A stretch of 64,000 nt of DNA, taken from the NCBI GenBank assembly GCA_031291335.1, contig JARLJF010000097.1, forward strand, positions 1 to 64,000, in the 5' to 3' direction. Each line of letters starts with the position of its first letter. The stretch's first letter is position 1. The position numbers were made by a program, and so were the translations under genes. Below, piece after piece: positions 53,385 to 63,806 of the stretch. The notes beneath the pieces were generated by a model. That model saw only the letters and a program-made list of their open reading frames with translations. It was not told the DNA's origin and made no database searches. The DNA comes from Pandoraea sp. (GTDB lineage: Bacteria; Pseudomonadota; Gammaproteobacteria; Burkholderiales; Burkholderiaceae).

Positions 53385-53483
53385 TTTCATCGGCGACGCG
53401 CCACGCAACGCGATGCGGGGCCCGGCAGATTCTGGCGGGCCAGCACATCAGGAGGAAGACTCCGGCGTTGTGGAAAGCATCGG

Positions 53484-53512
53484 AAAGGGGCAGCTCAGGC
53501 TGCCCTTTTTTG
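53484..53512 (+). terminator. Intrinsic terminator after rpmE2
   Basis: GGGCAGC, four-base loop, GCTGCCC followed by six T. About 100 bases after the stop. Confidence 0.8.
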
Positions 53513-53690
53513 TTGGGTCTGACCTGCGCCACCGCAGCGGTTACTGTCATACTGTCGGCTTTTCCGGTTTCCCCGAGTTTTCCCTTAGCGTTACCCCGAG
53601 TTTCGCCTCAGGTTTCACCCTCGAGCCAGTTCCGGCTCGCTCTCTGAGTCTTCCCGATCCGGCTTTCATGCCGGTCTTGTCGTCCGGCCT

Positions 53691-55421
53691 ATGAAACGAG
53701 TTCGCATCACCGCCTCCGCCACCAGCGCGCTACCGCGTTCGCTGCTGATCGCCATTTGTGTCATCTATGTGCTGGCGGGGTTGTTCGGTCGCGATCCGTG
53801 GAAGAACGAAGATGCTGCCGGTTTCGGCGTCATGTGGACGATGGCGCACGGTCAGTTGTCTGATTGGTTGCTGCCGAACATCGCCGGCAAGCCTATCTAC
53901 GACAGTGGTCCGCTCGTCTCGTGGCTCGGTGCGCTCGCCATTCGCGCTTTCTCCTGGCTCGACGCGCCCGACGCCGCACGCATCGTCACCGGCCTTTGCT
54001 TTTACATCACCTGCACGTTCATCTGGTACGGCACCTATCTGCTTGGCCGCCGCCCGGAAGTACAACCGTTCAAATACGCCTTCGGTGGTGAACCGGAACC
54101 GCGCGACTATGGCCGCACGCTCGCCGACGGCGCACTGCTGATTCTGCTCGCCTGCTTTGGGCTGGCCGAACGCGGACACGAAACGACCTCCGCCGTCGGA
54201 CAGCTCACGCTCATCTCGATGGCCATTTACGGCCTCGTACGCAGCCTCGACAAGCCGCGCCAGGGCGCCGTGTGGTTCGGCCTTGCGCTTGGCGGCATGG
54301 CGCTCGCGTCGTCGCCGCTGATGACGCTCTCGCTCTGGATCGCCGGCATTGCCACGGCCATCGTGTGCCGCGCCCTGCCGTTGCGGATGCTGCTGCTGAT
54401 CTCCACACCGATCGCGCTGCTCATCGCTTGCACGTGGCCGCTCGCCGCACTCAAGTTTGCCGATGGCGCCCGCCGCTGGCTCGGCGAGTGGGCGGATATC
54501 GGCGTAGACGCATTCAGTGGCCCGACGCTCGACTCGCTCGGCTACATCGCCAAGAACCTGGCGTTGTTCGCCTGGCCAGCCTGGCCGCTTGCCGCGTGGT
54601 CGCTGTACTCGTGGCGCGGCATGCGACGTGCACCGCACATTGCGATCGCCCTGGCCTTTACCATCGCGATTCTCGTGCTGATCGTGCTGCAAGCGCATCA
54701 GGGCAACCAGCTCTTCATGCTCGCCCTGCCCCCGCTGTCGATCATCGCCGCATTCGGCCTGCCCACGCTCAAGCGCGGCACAGTCAACGCCATCGACTGG
54801 TTCGCCGTGCTGTCATTTACCGTGCTGGCCGGCTTCGTCTGGATCGTCTGGCTGGCAGGCGTTACGGGCTTTCCGGCACAGATAGCGCGCAACCTGCGCC
54901 GCTTGGTGCCGGGCTTCGCCCCTGAATTCAGTTGGATTACGCTCTTCAGCGCCCTGCTCGTGACCGGCGCCTGGGTCGCGTTAGTGGCATGGCGTGTGTC
55001 GCGCAGCCCGAAGGTGCTGTGGCGCAGCGTGGTGCTATCGTCCGGTGGCACCACCCTCATGTGGGTGCTGCTCATGACGCTCTGGCTGCCGGTCGTGAAC
55101 TACGGCAGAACGTACCGCGACGTGGCCGCGCAGATCGCCGCGCATCTGCCGGCCGATTACACCTGCATCCGCACCGCGCGCGTGGGTGACGCTCAACTCG
55201 CCTCGTTCGCCTACTTCGGCAAGATGCGCTTCGGCTCGGCCAGCGACGATTGCGATGTGCTGCTGCGTCAGGACTCGCAGGACTACAGCGAACCGCTCTC
55301 GCTCGCGCCATATGAATGGCGTCAGCTTTGGGAAGGCCGCCGGGCGGCGGACCGTGACGAGCGCTTCCGCCTCTACGTGTTGCAAGAGCGTCCGTGGCGC
55401 CGAGCCGCTCGTCCGCGCTAA
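53691..55421 (+). CDS. ArnT-like membrane glycosyltransferase
   Basis: 576 residues with about 11-12 hydrophobic helices in the first 470, then a soluble periplasmic C-terminal part of about 100 residues with two cysteines. The first loop GRDPWKNEDAAGFGVMWTMAHG has the acidic pair expected of the PMT/ArnT family (GT-83-like), which transfers sugars from polyprenyl phosphate. No sugar or acceptor can be named. The next gene (MATE) follows after 12 bases, so the two are probably co-transcribed. Confidence 0.8.
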   Translation: MKRVRITASATSALPRSLLIAICVIYVLAGLFGRDPWKNEDAAGFGVMWTMAHGQLSDWLLPNIAGKPIYDSGPLVSWLGALAIRAFSWLDAPDAARIVTGLCFYITCTFIWYGTYLLGRRPEVQPFKYAFGGEPEPRDYGRTLADGALLILLACFGLAERGHETTSAVGQLTLISMAIYGLVRSLDKPRQGAVWFGLALGGMALASSPLMTLSLWIAGIATAIVCRALPLRMLLLISTPIALLIACTWPLAALKFADGARRWLGEWADIGVDAFSGPTLDSLGYIAKNLALFAWPAWPLAAWSLYSWRGMRRAPHIAIALAFTIAILVLIVLQAHQGNQLFMLALPPLSIIAAFGLPTLKRGTVNAIDWFAVLSFTVLAGFVWIVWLAGVTGFPAQIARNLRRLVPGFAPEFSWITLFSALLVTGAWVALVAWRVSRSPKVLWRSVVLSSGGTTLMWVLLMTLWLPVVNYGRTYRDVAAQIAAHLPADYTCIRTARVGDAQLASFAYFGKMRFGSASDDCDVLLRQDSQDYSEPLSLAPYEWRQLWEGRRAADRDERFRLYVLQERPWRRAARPR

Positions 55422-55433
55422 TCCGATAGCGCC

Positions 55434-56786
55434 ATGTGGCACGACATCAAACGCATTGCCGGGCTGGCCTGGCCGGTCCTGATCGGCCAGTTGGCTGTCA
55501 TCGCCTTCGGGGTGATGGACACGGCGATGGTTGGCCGCGCGTCGGCGTTCGATCTCGCATCGCTCGCGCTCGGCGGGTCGATCTACATCACCGTGTATGT
55601 CGGCCTGATGGGGATCCTGGTCGCACTCTCTCCGATCGCCGCACAACTCTTCGGCGCAGGAGAGCGCAAAGCCATTGGCGAGGAAGTCCGTCAGGCATTC
55701 TGGCTCGCGCTGTTCCTCGCCGTGCCGGGCTTTCTGCTGTTATCGCATCCGCAGTTCATTCTGCAACTCTCCGAAGCGACGCCCGAACTCGAAGCACGCG
55801 CGAGCGCGTATCTTCAGATTCTCGCGTTCGGCCTGCCTGCCGCCCTGCTTTTCCGCGTGTACTCGTCGCTGTCCACCGCCGTGGCGCAGCCGCGCATCGT
55901 CATGATCATTCAGTTGACGGGACTCGCGCTGAAAGTGCCGCTGAATCTTGCGCTGATTTACGGTGTCGATCGACTGGGAATTCCGGCCCTCGGCAGTACG
56001 GGCTGCGCCATTGCCACGACCGCCATCAACTGGGTGTCATGCGCGCTGGGACTCACGCTGATGGCGCGTCACTCGACGCTGCGCGAGTTCGGCATCTTCT
56101 CCCGATTCTGCTGGCCGCAGTGGCAAGCCATTCGCGCGCTGCTCAAGCTCGGTGTGCCGATGGGGCTGAGCTATCTGATTGAAGTGACGGCGTATTCGTT
56201 CATGGCAATCTTCATTGCCCGCCTGGGCGATGTGACGCTCGCCGGCCATCAAATCGCCGCGAACCTCGGCGCGCTCATGTACATGCTGCCGATGTCGATC
56301 GCCATTGCGACGGCGACGCTGACCGCACAGGCCATCGGCTCACGCGACTTCCAGTTGGCCCGCATGGTCGGACGCCGGGGTGTCGAGTTTGCCGGCACGC
56401 TGGGACTGGTGCTGGCCGCCCTCATGTGGTTCTGCCGCCCTCTGATTCTGGCGGCCTATACGTCAGATCCGCAGGTCGCGATGGTCGCCACACCTTTACT
56501 CGCCATCGTCGCGTTCTACCATCTGTTCGACGCCTTGCAAGTGAACGCCGTTTTCGTGCTGCGCGCATGGAAGGTGGCGGTTGTGCCGACCATCATCTAT
56601 GCGATCTCGCTCTGGGGCGTGGGCCTGGGAGGCGGATACGTGCTGGGCTTCAACGTCGGCGACCTGTCACCTCCATGGCTCTATGGCGCGGCGGGCTTCT
56701 GGTTCGCCAATACGGCGAGCATCGCAATCGCCGCCGTGGGCCTGCTGCTCTATCTGCGCTGGGTGGTGCGGATCAAGGTGCAATAA
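55434..56786 (+). CDS. MATE family efflux transporter
   Basis: 450 residues with about 12 helices in two similar halves. N-terminal IAGLAWPVLIGQLAVIAFGVMDTAMVGRASAFDLASLALG and the second-half signature LLKLGVPMGLSYLIEVTAYSFMAIFIARLGDVTLAGHQIAANLGALMYMLPMSIAIATATL both match MATE/NorM proteins. They export cationic drugs or metabolites in exchange for Na+ or H+. Twelve bases after the ArnT-like gene. Substrate unknown; flippase activity (MATE/MOP superfamily) is another possibility. Confidence 0.93.
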   Translation: MWHDIKRIAGLAWPVLIGQLAVIAFGVMDTAMVGRASAFDLASLALGGSIYITVYVGLMGILVALSPIAAQLFGAGERKAIGEEVRQAFWLALFLAVPGFLLLSHPQFILQLSEATPELEARASAYLQILAFGLPAALLFRVYSSLSTAVAQPRIVMIIQLTGLALKVPLNLALIYGVDRLGIPALGSTGCAIATTAINWVSCALGLTLMARHSTLREFGIFSRFCWPQWQAIRALLKLGVPMGLSYLIEVTAYSFMAIFIARLGDVTLAGHQIAANLGALMYMLPMSIAIATATLTAQAIGSRDFQLARMVGRRGVEFAGTLGLVLAALMWFCRPLILAAYTSDPQVAMVATPLLAIVAFYHLFDALQVNAVFVLRAWKVAVVPTIIYAISLWGVGLGGGYVLGFNVGDLSPPWLYGAAGFWFANTASIAIAAVGLLLYLRWVVRIKVQ

Positions 56787-56887
56787 CGCGACTGGCCACG
56801 TAGCCAGCAACGTCAGTGGCTGGCCGTGGCGGTGGCTGGCTGGGGCGGTGGCTTCGCGCCACCCTTGAGCGACATGTCGACACCACG

Positions 56888-56898
56888 TTGTACGACAA
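56888..56898. promoter_or_regulatory. Putative GntR/FadR-type site 1
   Basis: TTGTACGACAA fits TNGTNNNACNA exactly, with perfect GTTGT / ACAAC arms. Confidence 0.45.
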
Positions 56899-57023
56899 CC
56901 ATGCAACAATCAGAGCGAACGCTACGCTCCGACGGAACACCACCCTCGAACCCATAAATTGCAGTCTTCTGGCTGAAAACGGGTATACCCGCAAAGGCAT
57001 TCGGCGGAACTTTCCTTAGAATG

Positions 57024-57041
57024 TTGTCTGACGACATACAA
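57024..57041. promoter_or_regulatory. Putative GntR/FadR-type site 2
   Basis: TTGTCTGACGACATACAA: near-palindrome with one mismatch, containing TTGTCTGACGA, a TNGTNNNACNA match. 56 bases before the gudD ATG, so it could cover the transcription start. Confidence 0.5.
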
Positions 57042-57096
57042 CGAGGGTGTATGTCACGCGACTCCATTCCTCTTGCTCCGATCTACGTCCACCGCC

Positions 57097-58425
57097 ATGA
57101 GCCGAACCCCCATCGTCACCGATCTGCGCGTTGTTCCCGTCGCCGGCCGCGACAGCATGCTGCTGAACCTGAGCGGCGCGCACGGCCCCTTCTTCACCCG
57201 CAACCTCATCATTCTTCAGGACAGCGCAGGTCACACGGGGGTCGGCGAGGTGCCCGGTGGTGAAGCGATCCGCAAGACACTCGAAGACGCGCGCCCCTAT
57301 GTGGTCGGACAGTCGGTCGCCAACATTCAGGCGATTCTTGGCCAGACACGACGCGTCTTCGCCGATCGCGATTCGGGCGGACGAGGCTTGCAAACGTTCG
57401 ACCTGCGCACGACGATTCATGCAGTGACCGCACTTGAAGCTGCGTTGCTCGACCTGCTCGGCCAGCACCTTGAAGTGCCGGTGGCCGCATTGTTGGGCGA
57501 AGGGCAGCAACGCAGTGAAGTCGCCATGCTCGGCTACCTGTTCTTCATCGGCGATCGCCACTCCACCGACCTCCCCTACGAAGACAATCGCGCCGCACGC
57601 GACGATTGGGAGCGCGTACGCACAGAAGTCGCCATGACGCCCGATGCTGTCGTGCGCCTCGCCGAGGCTGCCCATGCTCGCTACGGATTCCAGGACTTCA
57701 AACTCAAGGGCGGCGTGCTGGAAGGCGACGCCGAGATGGAAGCCGTCACTGCGCTCGCCAAGCGCTTCCCGCAGGCACGCGTCACGCTCGATCCCAATGG
57801 TGCCTGGTCACTCGCCGAAGCCATACGCCTGTGCCGTGACAAGCACGACGTGCTCGCCTACGCCGAAGATCCGTGCGGCGCCGAGAACGGCTACTCGGGC
57901 CGCGAAGTGATGGCCGAATTCCGTCGCGCGACCGGCTTGCCGACGGCAACCAACATGATTGCGACGGACTGGCGCCAGATGGGCCACGCGATTCAGTTGC
58001 AGTCGGTCGACATTCCGCTGGCTGACCCGCACTTCTGGACGATGCAGGGCTCCGTACGCGTGGCGCAGATGTGCCATGACTGGGGCCTGACGTGGGGCTC
58101 GCACTCGAACAATCACTTCGATGTCTCCCTCGCGATGTTCACGCACGTGGCCGCTGCCGCACCCGGCAAGATCACCGCGATCGACACGCACTGGATCTGG
58201 CAGGACGGTCAGTACCTCACAAAGCACCCGCTGCAAATCGTCGGCGGTAACGTTCAGGTGCCGGCGGTACCCGGCCTCGGCGTCACGCTCGACATGGACG
58301 CCGTGGAAGCCGCCCACGCTTTGTACCTCGAACACGGCCTCGGTGCACGCGACGACAGCGTCGCCATGCAGTACCTCATTGCGGACTGGAAATTCGACCC
58401 GAAACGGCCCTGTCTGGTGCGCTGA
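57097..58425 (+). CDS. gudD: Glucarate dehydratase
   Basis: 442-residue enolase-superfamily enzyme that dehydrates D-glucarate (or L-idarate) to 5-keto-4-deoxyglucarate. Characteristic segments: [49 protein letters not shown] (the catalytic KxK-like region), [15 protein letters not shown] and AYAEDPCG with metal-binding acids, and [27 protein letters not shown] with the catalytic His. Normal length. No glucarate permease or regulator is adjacent, so the other pathway genes lie elsewhere. Confidence 0.95.
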   Translation: MSRTPIVTDLRVVPVAGRDSMLLNLSGAHGPFFTRNLIILQDSAGHTGVGEVPGGEAIRKTLEDARPYVVGQSVANIQAILGQTRRVFADRDSGGRGLQTFDLRTTIHAVTALEAALLDLLGQHLEVPVAALLGEGQQRSEVAMLGYLFFIGDRHSTDLPYEDNRAARDDWERVRTEVAMTPDAVVRLAEAAHARYGFQDFKLKGGVLEGDAEMEAVTALAKRFPQARVTLDPNGAWSLAEAIRLCRDKHDVLAYAEDPCGAENGYSGREVMAEFRRATGLPTATNMIATDWRQMGHAIQLQSVDIPLADPHFWTMQGSVRVAQMCHDWGLTWGSHSNNHFDVSLAMFTHVAAAAPGKITAIDTHWIWQDGQYLTKHPLQIVGGNVQVPAVPGLGVTLDMDAVEAAHALYLEHGLGARDDSVAMQYLIADWKFDPKRPCLVR

Positions 58426-58633
58426 TCGAGCGGAATCAGGGCGTCGCGGATCGAAAATTTGCCTCGCCCTGCCATCGATAGAACACAATGCGCCAGAATT
58501 GCAAATTTTTCCGAAACAGCGCGAAAAATCCGCACGCATCATTGAGACAACATCAATAGGGAAGAAAACGATATCGGAGCGCCCTGAAAGCCTCGTTGCA
58601 AGGCCCCGAAACCCGGACGACACAGGCATCCGG

Positions 58634-58666
58634 AAATAAAAAAAGCCCAGGCATCAGCCTGGGCTT
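58634..58666. terminator. Terminator of the tRNA cluster, bidirectional
   Basis: AAGCCCAGGC, four-base loop, GCCTGGGCTT. On the minus strand it is followed by TTTTTTTATTT and lies just after tRNA-Asp. On the plus strand it may end gudD transcripts. Confidence 0.8.
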
Positions 58667-58674
58667 TCTTCGTT

Positions 58675-58751
58675 TGGCGGAGCGGACGGGGCTCGAACCC
58701 GCGACCCCCGGCGTGACAGGCCGGTATTCTAACCAACTGAACTACCGCTCC
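58675..58751 (-). tRNA. tRNA-Asp (GTC), copy 2
   Basis: 77 bases, CCA encoded. Acceptor GGAGCGG / CCGCTCC, anticodon loop CTGTCAC with GTC, T-arm GGTTCGAGCCC. Identical to the copy at 58851-58927. Last gene of a minus-strand tRNA cluster. Confidence 0.97.
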
Positions 58752-58850
58752 AAACTTGCTGCAGCATCGTGATGTCAATCACTTTGCTTTCCTGCTAGTT
58801 GTCCGGCATTGCCGCGTTTTCACGCGCAGATCACCGAACTTCGTAGGTTT

Positions 58851-58927
58851 TGGCGGAGCGGACGGGGCTCGAACCCGCGACCCCCGGCGTGACAGGCCGG
58901 TATTCTAACCAACTGAACTACCGCTCC
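58851..58927 (-). tRNA. tRNA-Asp (GTC), copy 1
   Basis: 77 bases, CCA encoded, sequence identical to 58675-58751. The 99-base spacer between them is unrelated to the spacer upstream, so only the tRNA is duplicated. Confidence 0.97.
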
Positions 58928-58936
58928 AAAACCGAC

Positions 58937-58963
58937 AAAAAAACCCGCCTAACTTTCAGCGGG
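58937..58963 (-). terminator. Weak hairpin/terminator after tRNA-Glu
   Basis: On the minus strand CCCGC, ten-base loop, GCGGG then TTTTTTT. Short stem but strong T-run. It may partly end transcription before the tRNA-Asp pair. Confidence 0.4.
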
Positions 58964-59024
58964 CTTTAAGCCACTCACTGCTGGCATTTTCAAATTGATA
59001 CCGACTCGCTACCGGCACCAATTC

Positions 59025-59100
59025 TGGCGTCCCCTAGGGGATTCGAACCCCTGTACTCACCGTGAAAGGGTGATGTCCTAGGCCTCTAGACGAAGGGGAC
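59025..59100 (-). tRNA. tRNA-Glu (TTC)
   Basis: 76 bases, CCA encoded. Acceptor GTCCCCT / AGGGGAC, anticodon loop CTTTCAC with TTC, T-arm GGTTCGAATCC. Second in the cluster. Confidence 0.97.
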
Positions 59101-59264
59101 AAAATCGTCAAAACTTTGTCTGTTTCGCTTTACTGCATTTCGCGAAGAACGCCATTCTAAACAACATTTCTTCGCTTGTGAAGCTTTATTTTCAAGTTTT
59201 TTGCATCGTTTTTGCAAGAATCTTGCTCGTCCGACGCAGCCTGAAAATCAAGCTTCTGAATCCG

Positions 59265-59340
<76 letters not shown>

Positions 59341-59436
59341 CGAACAGAGAAATGAGATTCTAAAGACAAACCCATTTCCTGTAAATACCCTTCTCGCATT
59401 TTTTCCGCATTATTTTGCCGATCCGTGCGATAGATG

Positions 59437-59470
59437 AAAAAACGGCGACTCCTGAGAGTCGCCGTTTTTC
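59437..59470. terminator. Intrinsic terminator after pnp
   Basis: ACGGCGACTC, four-base loop, GAGTCGCCGT, with A-run and T-run on both sides. It lies 55 bases after the pnp stop. Confidence 0.85.
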
Positions 59471-59524
59471 CTTTCCATCACGGCGCGCACGAGGCACGCC
59501 GTCAGGCTCGTGCCAACGTCGGAG

Positions 59525-61681
59525 TTATTGGGCGTCGCCCTCGCGCTTCACGATCGCCGGGCTACCCTGCTTTTCGTCTTCCGTCAGGGCCTTGTGCGAC
59601 AGGCGCAGACGGCCCTTGTCGTCCTGCTGGATCACCTTCACACGCACCGGCTGACCTTCCTTCAGGTAGTCGTTGATGTTATTGATGCGCTCGTTCAGGA
59701 TTTCCGAGATGTGCAGCAGGCCGTCCTTGCCCGGGAGCACCGAGACAATTGCGCCGAACTCGAGAAGCTTCAGCACGGTGCCGTCGTACACCTGGCCCAC
59801 TTCGACTTCCACGGTGATCAGCTCGATGCGACGCTTCGCTTCGGCGATACCTTCAGCGCTCGGGCTGGCGATCGTCACGACGCCGTCGTCCGAGATGTCG
59901 ATGCTCGTACCGGTTTCTTCCGTCAGTGCGCGGATCACCGAACCACCCTTGCCGATCACGTCGCGGATCTTTTCCGGATTGATCTTGATGGTGACCATGC
60001 GCGGTGCGAATTCCGACAGCTCCGTACGCACGCCCGACTGGGCTTCCGTCATCTTGGCGAGGATATGCAGACGGCCTTCCTTGGCTTGCGCCAGCGCGAC
60101 CTGCATGATTTCCTTCGTGATGCCCTGGATCTTGATGTCCATCTGCAGTGCGGTCACGCCATTCGACGTACCTGCCACCTTGAAGTCCATGTCGCCCAGG
60201 TGATCTTCGTCGCCGAGAATGTCGGTCAGCACGGCAAACTTGTTGCCGTCGAGGATCAGGCCCATGGCGATACCGGCGACCGGCGAGGTCATCGGAACAC
60301 CGGCGTCCATCATGGCGAGGCTACCGCCGCACACCGATGCCATCGACGACGAACCGTTCGACTCGGTGATTTCCGACACCACACGCACGGTGTAGCCGAA
60401 ATCGTCCGCGCCCGGCAGGCATGCCACGAGTGCGCGCTTGGCCAGACGACCGTGACCGATTTCGCGACGCTTGGGCGAACCCACGCGACCCGTTTCACCC
60501 GTCGAGAACGGGGGGAAGTTGTAGTGCAGCATGAAGCGATCGCGGTACTCGCCTTGCAGCGCGTCGATGATCTGCTCGTCGCTCTTGGTGCCCAGCGTGG
60601 CCACCACGAGGGCTTGCGTTTCGCCGCGCGTGAACAGTGCCGAACCGTGGGCACGCGGCAGAACGCCGGTGCGGATCGAGATCGGACGCACGGTGCGCGT
60701 GTCACGGCCGTCGATACGCGGCTCGCCCGCCAGAATCTGGCTACGCACGATCTTGGCTTCCAGATCGAACAGGATGTTGCCGACTTCGATGTCGTCCGGA
60801 GCGGCTTCGCCCTTGGCGCTTGCGGCTTCACCCAGCTTGGCGATGACGTCGCTGCTCACGGCACGCAGTTGTTGCGTACGTGCTTGCTTTTCACGCGTCT
60901 GATAAGCGGCGCGCAGTTGGCCTTCGGCCAGTTCGTTCACGTGCGCGATCAGCGCGTCGTTCTTGGCAGCCGGGGCCCATTCCCACTCGGCCTTGCCGCC
61001 GTCACGCACGAGTTCGTGAATGGCGTTGATCGCCGTTTGCATTTGCTCGTGACCGAACACCACGGCGCCCAGCATCACGTCTTCCGGCAGTTCCTGTGCT
61101 TCCGACTCGACCATCAGCACGGCTTGTTCCGTACCGGCGACGACCAGGTCGAGCTTCGACTTGGCGATCTGTTCGCGCGACGGGTTGAGCACGTACTGGC
61201 TGTCGACGTAGGCAACGCGCGCAGCGCCGACCGGGCCGTTGAACGGCAGCCCCGAGATGGCCAGTGCAGCCGAAGCGCCGATCAGGGCCGGAATGTCAGC
61301 CGGCACTTCCGGGTTCAGCGAAACGACCTGCACCACGACCTGGACTTCGTTGTAGAAGCCTTCCGGGAACAGCGGGCGGATCGGACGGTCGATCAGGCGC
61401 GACGTCAGCGTTTCGCTTTCCGACGGACGGCCTTCACGCTTGAAGAAGCCACCCGGAATCTTGCCGGCGGCGTAAGTCTTTTCCAGATAGTCGACGGTCA
61501 GCGGGAAGAAGTCCTGACCTGCCTTGGCCTTCTTGGCGCCCACCACCGTGGCGAGCACGACGGTATCGTCCATGTCGACGAGCACAGCACCGGATGCCTG
61601 ACGGGCAATCTCACCGGTCTCCATGCGAACCGTGTTTTGTCCCCATTGGAAAGACTTCACGACTTTATTGAACATTTGCAC
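59525..61681 (-). CDS. pnp: Polynucleotide phosphorylase
   Basis: 718-residue 3'-5' exoribonuclease of the RNA degradosome that uses phosphate. Two RNase PH-like domains (first with [30 protein letters not shown]; second with [31 protein letters not shown]), then KH ([35 protein letters not shown]) and S1 ([33 protein letters not shown]) domains. Length is normal. The 303-base leader after rpsO includes a GCAGCG / CGCTGC hairpin near 61696-61720, a possible RNase III/PNPase feedback site as in other bacteria. Confidence 0.97.
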   Translation of the reverse strand: MQMFNKVVKSFQWGQNTVRMETGEIARQASGAVLVDMDDTVVLATVVGAKKAKAGQDFFPLTVDYLEKTYAAGKIPGGFFKREGRPSESETLTSRLIDRPIRPLFPEGFYNEVQVVVQVVSLNPEVPADIPALIGASAALAISGLPFNGPVGAARVAYVDSQYVLNPSREQIAKSKLDLVVAGTEQAVLMVESEAQELPEDVMLGAVVFGHEQMQTAINAIHELVRDGGKAEWEWAPAAKNDALIAHVNELAEGQLRAAYQTREKQARTQQLRAVSSDVIAKLGEAASAKGEAAPDDIEVGNILFDLEAKIVRSQILAGEPRIDGRDTRTVRPISIRTGVLPRAHGSALFTRGETQALVVATLGTKSDEQIIDALQGEYRDRFMLHYNFPPFSTGETGRVGSPKRREIGHGRLAKRALVACLPGADDFGYTVRVVSEITESNGSSSMASVCGGSLAMMDAGVPMTSPVAGIAMGLILDGNKFAVLTDILGDEDHLGDMDFKVAGTSNGVTALQMDIKIQGITKEIMQVALAQAKEGRLHILAKMTEAQSGVRTELSEFAPRMVTIKINPEKIRDVIGKGGSVIRALTEETGTSIDISDDGVVTIASPSAEGIAEAKRRIELITVEVEVGQVYDGTVLKLLEFGAIVSVLPGKDGLLHISEILNERINNINDYLKEGQPVRVKVIQQDDKGRLRLSHKALTEDEKQGSPAIVKREGDAQ

Positions 61682-61984
61682 TCCTATATCGAATCGCGCG
61701 AATGCAGCAGCGGCGCGATATCGCTGCCGGGGTGATCCCGACGCCTTACAGGGGGGAGTGTTATGCCATTCCAGCGTTGCTCGGCGCGTTGCCGTGCGTG
61801 TCAGAGGCGACCCTGGAATGACACAAGCCCTGCTTGTCGACGAGGCCCCGTAAATCGGGAACCCGGCACAACGGCCAGGTTGACACCCTGAAAGACGTCC
61901 TTATGACATCCATCAGGCAGCGCCCAAAAACAAAATGCCTGCATCAGCACGCTGATACAGGCATCTCGTCGTAATCGTAATCGC
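61682..61984 (-). other. Intergenic leader between rpsO and pnp
   Basis: 303 bases. Contains the rpsO terminator at 61926-61964 and, near the pnp start, a short stem GCAGCG / CGCTGC that could be cleaved by RNase III. Nothing else seen. Confidence 0.45.
61926..61964 (-). terminator. Terminator after rpsO
   Basis: On the minus strand ATGCCTGTATCAG, four-base loop, CTGATGCAGGCAT (one mismatch), then TTTTGTTTTT. As in E. coli, a terminator separates rpsO and pnp, with read-through possible. Confidence 0.75.
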
Positions 61985-62254
61985 TTACTTACGCAGACCC
62001 AGCTTCTCGATCAGGGCGCGGTAGCGGTCCGCATCCTTGCCCTTGAGGTAATCGAGCAGCTTGCGGCGACGGCTCACCATGCGCAGCAGACCGCGGCGGC
62101 TGTGGTGATCCTTCATGTGTGCCTTGAAGTGCGGCGTCAGTTCGTTGATGCGCGTGGTCAGCAGCGCAACTTGCACTTCGGGCGATCCGGTATCGTTGGC
62201 GGCGCGGGCGAATTGCGCCACGACGTCCGACTTCTTGGTGTTTTCGACAGTCAT
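61985..62254 (-). CDS. rpsO: 30S ribosomal protein S15
   Basis: 89 residues, full length: [54 protein letters not shown] is the S15 signature. ATG at 62254 has AAGGA about seven bases upstream; the track adds eight residues in front. It binds 16S rRNA early in 30S assembly. Upstream of pnp in the usual order. Confidence 0.98.
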   Translation of the reverse strand: MTVENTKKSDVVAQFARAANDTGSPEVQVALLTTRINELTPHFKAHMKDHHSRRGLLRMVSRRRKLLDYLKGKDADRYRALIEKLGLRK

Positions 62255-62531
62255 TTGATTTCCTTTGGATACATACACGCGGTCACGGAAGAATGGCCGT
62301 GCCGTGAACTTTCAAATACATGCGCGGCGTTGCCGCACATAAACAAAACTGCAAGTGCGCGATTATACGGGACTTGCCATCCCGACGCCACATCTTTCCA
62401 CGTCCCGCCGCCTCGGGCGGCCCTGAACGACGGATTCAGACGTCGAAAATCGAGATATTTTCAGAATAATCATGGAAATATCAACCAATTATCCGAAAAA
62501 TCACGACAAATCGACGCCCAGCCCTGCCGCG

Positions 62532-63806
62532 TCAGCGCTGGCGGGCCATCCGGCAAGTGCTGGGCAGCGCCACCTTGCTCGCGGGCAACTCCATCACTGT
62601 CTTGAACCCGAAGCCGGAACCTTCATTGTCGAACTTCACGCCCGGCTCTCCCGCGCGACGCATGACCGAGACGTACAGCGGTTCGATCATCTGATGGTCG
62701 TTCGCACGCATCCAGGCATCCGCAGGGGCCTCGCGAATGCGGCGATTCTCAAGTGCGCGCGCCACCGTCGTCACATCGGTCGTCCCCGCCTGCTCCAGTG
62801 CCGCGGCGATCATGTCGATCATCACGCTCATGCGCAGCAGCGGATAGTCGTCGCGTGCCTCCGGATAGCGTGCACGAAACGCCTTGTAGAACGCGTCCGA
62901 CGCCTCGCCACCCACGTTCGGATGCCATTCGGCTACCGCGTACACGCGCCCGACGCCCGCGTCACCCAAGGCCGCCGGCGCGCCAAGCGCATTACCGTAG
63001 AACGTATAGAACTTGAGTTCCATGCCCTGTTCGCGTGCTGCCTTTACCAACAGCGTCAGGTCGTTGCCCCAGCTCCCCGTGACCACCGTATCGGCGCCTG
63101 CTGCGCGAATACGGGCGAGATAAGGGGTGAAATCCTTTACGCGGCCGACCGGACTGAACTGCTCGCCCACGATCTGCACGTCGGGACGCTTTGCCCCGAT
63201 CATCTGACGGGCAAGCCCCGCGACCTGGCGGCCGAAGCTGTAATCCTGGTTGAGCAGGTAGACCTTCTGGATGCTCGGATCTTCCTTGATAGCTTCGGTC
63301 AGCGCCTGCATGCGCATGGCGGCATTGGCGTCGAACGCGAAATGCCAGAAGCTGCACTGCTCGTTGGTGAGTGCGGTGTCGACGGCGGAGTAATTGAAGA
63401 ACAGCATGCGCTGCCCCGGCTCACGCGCGTTTCGCTTGTTGACGGCATCGATCAGCGCCGACGCCACCGCTGAGCTATTGCCCTGCAAGACGAACGGAAT
63501 GCCGAGATCACCGGCGGCCTTGAGCTGCACCAGACTATCTTCGACGGCGCCCTTGCTGTCGAATACCGTCAATTCGAGCGGATGGGCGCCGTCGCGCAAT
63601 TTCACCCCGCCGCGTGCGTTCACGCGATCGATCGCGAAGCGCAGATTGCGCTCGACCATGGCGCCGGCATTACCGAACGGCCCGCTCATCCCTTCGATGA
63701 GCGCGAGGCGGATCGGCGGCGCCGCTTGCGCAAGACCGGCTGCTGCCATCAGGCCGACAGCGCACAAAACCGCGCACGAGCGCGCCAGCAAGACTTGAAC
63801 TTTCAT
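62532..63806 (-). CDS. ABC transporter substrate-binding protein, LivK/Leu-Ile-Val type
   Basis: 424 residues. Signal peptide VLLARSCAVLCAVGLMAAAGLAQA, then the periplasmic type-I binding fold: IRLALIEGMSGPFGNAGAMVERNLRFAIDRVNARGGV, QGNSSAVASALIDAVNKRN, NQDYSFGRQVAGLARQMI and VVTGSWGNDLTLLVKAAREQG. These fit the branched-chain amino acid/urea/aromatic-acid binding group. ATG at 63806 is preferred because it begins a clean signal peptide, though its ribosome binding site is weak. No livHMGF permease or ATPase is next to it, so it is an orphan binding protein here. Ligand unknown. Confidence 0.92.
   Translation of the reverse strand: MKVQVLLARSCAVLCAVGLMAAAGLAQAAPPIRLALIEGMSGPFGNAGAMVERNLRFAIDRVNARGGVKLRDGAHPLELTVFDSKGAVEDSLVQLKAAGDLGIPFVLQGNSSAVASALIDAVNKRNAREPGQRMLFFNYSAVDTALTNEQCSFWHFAFDANAAMRMQALTEAIKEDPSIQKVYLLNQDYSFGRQVAGLARQMIGAKRPDVQIVGEQFSPVGRVKDFTPYLARIRAAGADTVVTGSWGNDLTLLVKAAREQGMELKFYTFYGNALGAPAALGDAGVGRVYAVAEWHPNVGGEASDAFYKAFRARYPEARDDYPLLRMSVMIDMIAAALEQAGTTDVTTVARALENRRIREAPADAWMRANDHQMIEPLYVSVMRRAGEPGVKFDNEGSGFGFKTVMELPASKVALPSTCRMARQR

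Larger units (their letters stand above)
56787..57096 (+). other. Control region upstream of gudD
   Basis: 310 bases without a gene. Holds TTGTACGACAA (56888-56898) and TTGTCTGACGACATACAA (57024-57041), each with a TNGTNNNACNA match for FadR-type GntR regulators, and the perfect palindrome CGGGTATACCCG (56980-56991). The first 80 bases are rich in short GGCTGG repeats. Confidence 0.5.

Noticed and set aside
58453-58510. Inverted AT-rich repeat AAAATTTGC / GCAAATTTT after gudD
   Set aside because: Nine-base arms 38 bases apart with no T-run or nearby gene; could easily be chance.
59510-61735. 741-residue plus-strand ORF opposite pnp
   Set aside because: Shadow of pnp, which is complete and intact on the minus strand.
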